A stretch of DNA of 9,413 nt from CAZBUB01 sp046546355 (GTDB lineage Bacteria; Desulfobacterota; Desulfovibrionia; Desulfovibrionales; Desulfothermaceae). Made by a program: the position numbers and the translations under genes. Shown one piece after another: positions 6,362-9,413 of this stretch. Positions within the stretch are counted from its first letter, which is position 1; each line of letters opens with the position of its first letter. Under the pieces are notes generated by a model that worked only from the letters and a program-made list of their open reading frames with translations, was not told the origin of the DNA and did no database searches. Location: contig JBKGXZ010000065.1 of NCBI GenBank assembly GCA_046546355.1, positions 1-9,413 on the forward strand, read 5' to 3'.

Positions 6362-7288
6362 ATGGGGCTTTGGAGCAGGATTGCAGTCTGGCTGGGCGTG
6401 GTTTTATGCCTCTGTGTCTGGAGCCAGGAGGCCAGGGGGGCAGCCTATGTGCTGGAAGGCGATGCAGGGCGCATCAACTTGTATTCCGGTCTGGTCAGTG
6501 CCCGGGGTCAGGGCTTCTTGCCCCAGGGGGAACTGGATCAGGATCAGGCCAGAAGAGTTGCCTTGCGTCAGGCACTAGTGGAGGCCAGGCAGAATCTGTG
6601 GAGTACCCTGCAGGGGGTGCGCATCCAGCAGGATTTGACACTGGCTGAGCTGATGCAGGAAAACAGCAGAATCAGGGACAGGGTGCAGGGCCTGGTGCAC
6701 AATGCCCGGATCCTGGACAGGATCAGCGTCCGGGACGAGTTCTTGCTGGTCAGCATAGGCCTGGATCTCTGGGGGGAGTTTGCCAGGCTGGCCATTCCTG
6801 AGGAAGTCTGGTTCTCTGGTGAGGGTGTCCAGCAGGATTTCCGGAACGGCGGCTCTTTGCCCTTGCTGCAGAGGCAGCTGCTGCAGGCCAGGGCCAGGGC
6901 TTACACCGGGCTGGTGCTGCAGGCTAGGGGGCTGGATCTGAAGCCTGCCCTGGTCTGTACAGTACAGGACCAGGAGGGCAATCAGGTTTTTGGTCCTTCC
7001 CAGGTGGATCCCCGGAAGGCGCTGGACTTGGGCATGATGCGCTTTGTACAACGCACAGGGCAGGAGCTGCAGGCAGGGAGCAGGGTGGGGCCAAACCCCT
7101 TGCGGATCAGAGCCCGGCAGACAGGCTCAGAACCGGGCTGCAATCTGGTTGTAGATTCCAGCTCCGCAGATCTGCTGAGACAGGTTGCTCTGCAGCCTGG
7201 TAATTTTCTGCAGGAATGCAGGGTAGTTATAGAGCTCGATCCCCCCCCGGATCAGGACCTGCAGGAATACAGGCTGCTGGATAGATAG
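6362..7288 (+). CDS. Exported LPP20/FlgT-N-like protein of unknown function
   Basis: The 308-aa protein begins with a signal peptide (hydrophobic residues 7-20, likely cleavage near 26-28) and has no lipobox Cys at the cleavage point. After VSARGQGFLP (45-54) comes DQARRVALRQALVEARQNL (61-79), then a conserved-looking stretch to GLDLWG (133-138). This is the pattern of repeating Ala/Arg positions followed by a beta strand seen in LPP20-like and FlgT N-terminal domains of envelope and flagellar proteins. The C-terminal part has NPLRIRA (245-251) and ECRVVIELD (285-293). I choose the ATG at 6362, 6 nt after GGAG; a TTG at 6329 in frame has no good site. It follows miaA by 48 nt and may end the operon. 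A precise function cannot be assigned. Confidence 0.7.
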   Translation: MGLWSRIAVWLGVVLCLCVWSQEARGAAYVLEGDAGRINLYSGLVSARGQGFLPQGELDQDQARRVALRQALVEARQNLWSTLQGVRIQQDLTLAELMQENSRIRDRVQGLVHNARILDRISVRDEFLLVSIGLDLWGEFARLAIPEEVWFSGEGVQQDFRNGGSLPLLQRQLLQARARAYTGLVLQARGLDLKPALVCTVQDQEGNQVFGPSQVDPRKALDLGMMRFVQRTGQELQAGSRVGPNPLRIRARQTGSEPGCNLVVDSSSADLLRQVALQPGNFLQECRVVIELDPPPDQDLQEYRLLDR

Positions 7289-7402
7289 CTTGAGGGTTCA
7301 GCGTTCCAGGTGCATTGTTCACATTTAACAATAAAATCAAATAGTTAAGAAGAATTTATATTTATTCTCAATAACTATCATGCCCTGGATGGGCACAACG
7401 AA
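7289..7402. other. AT-rich spacer after the LPP20-like gene, with one imperfect inverted repeat
   Basis: This stretch is markedly AT-richer than its surroundings. The arms 7341-7355 and 7364-7378 pair at 12 of 15 positions around an 8-nt loop (outer ATAGTTA/TAACTAT and inner AGAAT/ATTCT match). There is no T-tract behind the hairpin, so I do not call it a terminator. I see no gene here. Confidence 0.5.
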
Positions 7403-7663
7403 GCATGGAAAACATCAACCCACAACATAAAGGGCGAGCGCCGCTCGCAATGGAAGGGCGAGCGCCGCTCGCCCCTACTGGCATCGCAGCAGCAGTGGGC
7501 TTTGATACAGGCCTATTATGAAGGCCCAGGCTTGTAGGGGCGACCGGCGGTCGCCCTCTGTCTTGGTCAAAATATCGATTACGATTACGACCACGACAAC
7601 GACAGCGAGGGGAGAGCAGAGCAAATCGTAATCGTGGTCGTTGTCGTAATCGCTGTCGATACT
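7403..7663 (+). repeat. Mosaic repeat cluster, copy 3, with three GC hairpins and the hexamer module
   Basis: It opens with GCATGGAAAACATCAACCC (7403), matching the left ends of the elements at 2301 and (on minus) 466. Three hairpins follow: 7432-7448, 7456-7474 (perfect 8-bp arms GGGCGAGC/GCTCGCCC) and 7538-7556 (GGGCGACC/GGTCGCCC). The second and third are inverted copies, flanked by CCCCTAC and GTAGGGG. A 7-bp phrase AATGGAA separates the first two, so one hairpin looks duplicated. The cluster ends with the 101-bp hexamer module. The terminal TTTCCAT of copies 1 and 2 is absent, so its right boundary is undefined. Confidence 0.75.
7563..7663 (+). repeat. 101-bp hexamer-period inverted repeat module, copy B
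   Basis: In this copy the left arm is an unbroken run of CGANNN units: CGATTA, CGATTA, CGACCA, CGACAA, CGACAG. The right arm, read on minus, uses CGACAG, CGATTA, CGACAA, CGACCA, CGATTA. The arms can pair imperfectly around a purine-rich centre. It is identical in length to 2349-2449 with four substitutions, and looks closer to the ancestral form because every hexamer keeps the CGA frame. As in copy A, a GC hairpin lies directly upstream. Confidence 0.85.
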
Positions 7664-7711
7664 AACACTGAGACAGTTCGGGATGAGGACAGTTTTCGCA
7701 CCTATAGTATT

Positions 7712-7729
7712 AAGTGTGAGTAAAGACCT
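7712..7729 (+). repeat. Short direct repeat, copy B
   Basis: AAGTGTGAGTAAAGACCT differs from 225-242 at one position. It lies 33 nt upstream of the TTG start at 7763. A TATAGT at 7703-7708 precedes it, but I see no convincing -35 hexamer. Confidence 0.6.
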
Positions 7730-7762
7730 GCTGCTAAGGGCAGGGCTAGGAGAGGCTGAGGT

Positions 7763-8869
7763 TTGTTTTTAGATAAGTCCCGAGCCCTTATCTTGACGAA
7801 GCTGCTGCTTGCGGCTTTCTGGTTGCTGTGTATACCCGGACAGGCTTGGCCGGATTCGGATATGCTCAGGGTGCAGGCGGAAATGGATATCTCTGAGCAG
7901 GAGGACTCCAGGCAGAGGGATCTTATCCCCGAACTGCGCAGCAAGGCCTTTGCAAAGGCCCTGCTGCAGAAGGCAGAGGATTTTTTGCCCGGCAGGCTGC
8001 CTGCCCAGAGGAAAAAGGCCCTGGAGGAGCTTTTGCAGCCCCAGGCGGATTCTTTGATCCTCAGCTACAGCGAGCAGGGCACGCAAATGCAGGGGGACAG
8101 GCTGCGCATGGGCCTGGCGGTAAAGATAAATACCTGGGAGTTGAAGGAGTTCCTGCAGGCTTGGGGCCTATACTATACTGCCGACTCTGACTGGGAGTAT
8201 CGCCTGGAGCTGGAGGGGGAGCTGCAGGAGCATGAACTTATGCTGCTGCAGACCCTGCAGGAGGTCAGCGGACTGCAGAGGAAGGACAGTGGCCTGCCCA
8301 GGCTGAGCTTGAGGAAGTCCAAGCAGGAGCAGGGCCAGTGGCAGGGCAGGCTGCAGACAGAAGATCAGGACTGGACCAGGACAGCTGAGGCTCTGCCTGA
8401 GGTCTGGAAAGGACTCTGGGAGGAGTACTTCAGCCAGGAAGCGGTCCAGGCCCAGGCGGTGCAGGAGTTGGTGCTGCAGGCCCAGGGCTGGAGCGGTGTA
8501 GCCGGGATCTGGGAATTTGACAAAAGTCTGGCTTCCAGTGATCTGATTGCTGAAAGGCCCAGGCTGATCCAGCTGCAGCTTCGCAGGGATCAGTTGCAGG
8601 CCAGCTGGGAGCTGCGCACCAGGCAGCAGGAGAAGCTGCAGCAGGAGCTGCAGCAGGAAATGGAGCCCAGGGGGCTGGAATTCAATTTGAGACAAGCCGG
8701 GGAGTCAAGACAGACCGGAGCCCTGCAGAGGCCGGACAGGCAGGCCGGGCCCCTGCCAGATGGGGCCGGCCCTAAGACCTGCTGCTGGATCAGTCCTTTT
8801 GCTGCTTGTCCTGGGACTTTTCGGATTCAAGCTCTTTATCCTGCTCCTTTTGTTGCTCCTGACTGCTGA
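7763..8869 (+). CDS. Exported Gln-rich protein of unknown function; 3' end probably frameshifted
   Basis: The 368-codon frame starts at TTG, 7 nt after AGGAGAGG; the first in-frame ATG is at residue 34, beyond the signal peptide. Residues 8-25 are hydrophobic, with a likely cleavage near GQA (26-28). The body (about 50-135) reads KAFAKALLQKAEDFLP...LRMGLAVKINTWELKEFL, reminiscent of DUF2066, LPP20 and FlgT-like envelope domains, without a confident assignment. Gln is 39 of the first 314 residues. From about residue 314 the sequence turns Pro/Arg/Gly/Cys-rich and runs 80 nt antisense into tatA. In the -1 frame after the G run at 8699-8702 a tail ending ARWGRP stops with TAA at 8773-8775, which avoids that overlap. 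The intact gene therefore probably ends at 8775. It may be a distant partner of the 6362 gene, separated by repeats. Confidence 0.6.
   Translation: MFLDKSRALILTKLLLAAFWLLCIPGQAWPDSDMLRVQAEMDISEQEDSRQRDLIPELRSKAFAKALLQKAEDFLPGRLPAQRKKALEELLQPQADSLILSYSEQGTQMQGDRLRMGLAVKINTWELKEFLQAWGLYYTADSDWEYRLELEGELQEHELMLLQTLQEVSGLQRKDSGLPRLSLRKSKQEQGQWQGRLQTEDQDWTRTAEALPEVWKGLWEEYFSQEAVQAQAVQELVLQAQGWSGVAGIWEFDKSLASSDLIAERPRLIQLQLRRDQLQASWELRTRQQEKLQQELQQEMEPRGLEFNLRQAGESRQTGALQRPDRQAGPLPDGAGPKTCCWISPFAACPGTFRIQALYPAPFVAPDC
8743..8771. repeat. Strong GC hairpin in the convergent junction with tatA
   Basis: GGCCGGGCCCC (8743-8753) and GGGGCCGGCC (8762-8771) pair with a single bulged G around an 8-nt loop. 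It lies 18 nt beyond the tatA stop and just before the TAA at 8773 of the alternative frame. No T-tract follows on either strand, so it is not a canonical intrinsic terminator, but it could block both convergent transcripts. Confidence 0.45.
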
Positions 8870-9020
8870 TGTCTATTTCGTCCGGCTCTCCAGTGGCCTT
8901 CTTGAAGTTTTTGATAGCTCTGCCCATGCCGGAGCCGATCTCCGGGAGCTTGTTGGCTCCGAAAATGACCAGGATAATGGCCAGAATAATGATCAGCTCA
9001 GGGATTCCAATACCGAACAT
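8790..9020 (-). CDS. tatA: Twin-arginine translocase subunit TatA/TatE type
   Basis: The 76-aa protein has the TatA architecture: a short N-terminus MFGIGIPELIIILAIILVIF with one membrane helix (about 5-20), the FG hinge (20-21), the amphipathic helix KLPEIGSGMGRAIKNFKKA (24-42) and a charged, disordered Glu/Lys/Gln tail. TatA forms the size-adjustable pore through which folded proteins with RR signal peptides cross the inner membrane. The N-terminus after the Met lacks the polar residue that some TatA/TatE proteins carry, and the short tail makes TatB less likely. The ATG at 9020 follows AGGAGG by 5 nt, excluding a 27-codon upstream extension. No tatB or tatC adjoins within the window, so it may be a stand-alone subunit. 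It converges on the 7763 gene. Confidence 0.93.
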   Translation of the reverse strand: MFGIGIPELIIILAIILVIFGANKLPEIGSGMGRAIKNFKKATGEPDEIDISSQEQQKEQDKELESEKSQDKQQKD

Positions 9021-9065
9021 AATGCCTCCTGATATAAAACCCGGTTCTTGTGAATTGATCAGCAA

Positions 9066-9094
9066 TCTGTAACCTTTTTGTGCAGCAAGTGCAA
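9066..9094 (-). promoter_or_regulatory. Weak candidate promoter for tatA
   Basis: On minus, TTGCAC (9094-9089), a 17-bp spacer and TACAGA (9071-9066) lie about 46 nt before the tatA start. The -35 is good and the -10 is poor, so this is only a candidate. Confidence 0.25.
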
Positions 9095-9226
9095 TAAGCA
9101 AAGCGCCCGGACACAGTTTTTAGCTCTAGCTGGCTAGTACCGCGTCTCAAAAGTTTAATACCCGTATATGGCAATTTCTCTATAGAATCTGTTTGGAATA
9201 TTTGACCCAGTTGGAGATTGACGCGG

Positions 9227-9267
9227 AAATTCCAAATAAAAAAAAACAAATTCCAAACAAATTCCAA
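9227..9267 (+). repeat. A-rich AAATTCCAA repeat block
   Basis: AAATTCCAA occurs at 9227-9235, 9248-9256 and 9259-9267, joined by A-rich spacers including a nine-A run. GTTTGGAA at 9191-9198 is the inverse complement of TTCCAAAC at 9251-9258, giving a long-range inverted repeat. Blocks of this word are, as I recall, dispersed in several deltaproteobacterial genomes. It is unlike the GC-rich hairpin modules elsewhere in the window. Confidence 0.6.
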
Positions 9268-9413
9268 TTTACCAAAACGAGAAAAAATAATGAAACCTTG
9301 CATGTTCTCAACCTGCCTCTATTAAAGACAGAATTTTTGGGTCAGAGTACTAGAGGGACCCTGAGCTGAGGTTCCTTGCAGGCTGGGGTTCGGGCTTAAC
9401 ATAACAGGAAGAC

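Larger units (their letters stand above)
9021..9413. other. Gene-free, AT-rich region upstream of tatA
   Basis: No open frame here has a ribosome site or recognisable protein. The content is the candidate tatA promoter, the AAATTCCAA repeat block at 9227-9267 and an inverted copy of its core at 9191-9198. The last 110 bases include short GGGTC/GACCC arms (9339-9343 and 9357-9361) but no tRNA or terminator that I can support. Confidence 0.6.

Noticed and set aside
2349..7663. CRISPR array or integron attC sites
   Set aside because: Repeats are not regularly spaced with unique spacers, no cas or integrase gene is present, and the hairpins lack attC core sites.
8168..8695. Minus-strand Leu/Gln-rich frame of 175 aa inside the 7763 gene
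   Set aside because: It is a mirror of Gln- and Leu-rich coding on plus, with no signal or domain of its own.
8998..9303. Minus-strand 101-aa frame upstream of tatA
   Set aside because: It overlaps the tatA start, includes the A-rich repeat and has no ribosome site.
9290..9325. Eleven-codon ATG frame with two Cys as a leader peptide
   Set aside because: There is no ribosome site and no attenuator or downstream gene in the window.
9335..9413. tRNA-like GGTTCG near the right edge
   Set aside because: No acceptor, D-arm or anticodon pairing can be built around it.

Overview
This 9.4 kb window is a chromosomal housekeeping stretch, probably from a Gram-negative, Desulfovibrionales-like member of the Desulfobacterota. 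That assignment is an inference. It rests on a TatA subunit and exported envelope proteins, on an rsmD-coaD-miaA cluster whose MiaA has a sulfate-reducer-like central segment, and on the dispersed repeats. Coding regions are moderately GC-rich, strikingly Leu/Gln-rich, and use AGG heavily for arginine.

Layout: 1-525 is non-coding. It holds a cluster of four REP-like hairpins (27-123), a promoter-like site with an overlapping dyad (206-247), and a 152-bp palindrome-rich element with terminal inverted repeats (315-466). A small exported helix-hairpin-helix (ComEA-type) gene follows on + (526-819) and ends at a strong terminator (843-881). On the minus strand an Smr-domain gene (2540-3235) precedes ftsY (921-2270); the 269-bp gap between them is almost filled by a second copy of the element (2301-2534). 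Divergent from smr, a + strand operon runs from 3353 to 7288: a response-regulator-like protein with a degenerate receiver and a degenerate GGDEF-like domain, rsmD (16S rRNA methylation), coaD (coenzyme A synthesis), miaA (tRNA modification) and an exported LPP20/FlgT-like protein. A 474-bp gap (7289-7762) carries a third mosaic of the same repeats, then a second exported Gln-rich protein with a TTG start (7763 onward), whose 3' end looks frameshifted. tatA lies convergent to it on minus (8790-9020). The last 393 bp hold no gene, only an A-rich repeat of the word AAATTCCAA.

How the genes fit together: FtsY (co-translational membrane targeting) and TatA (folded-protein export) serve the envelope to which three of the other products are exported. 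RsmD and MiaA tune the translation apparatus and CoaD supplies CoA. Smr-domain proteins are nucleases in several bacteria.

I see no defence island, CRISPR array, prophage or transposase gene. The least ordinary features are the mosaic repeat family built from interchangeable hairpin modules in three of the four large gaps, including a 101-bp hexanucleotide-period module present twice at 97/101 identity; the double-degenerate pseudo-response regulator heading a housekeeping operon; and the probable 3' frameshift at 8699-8702.
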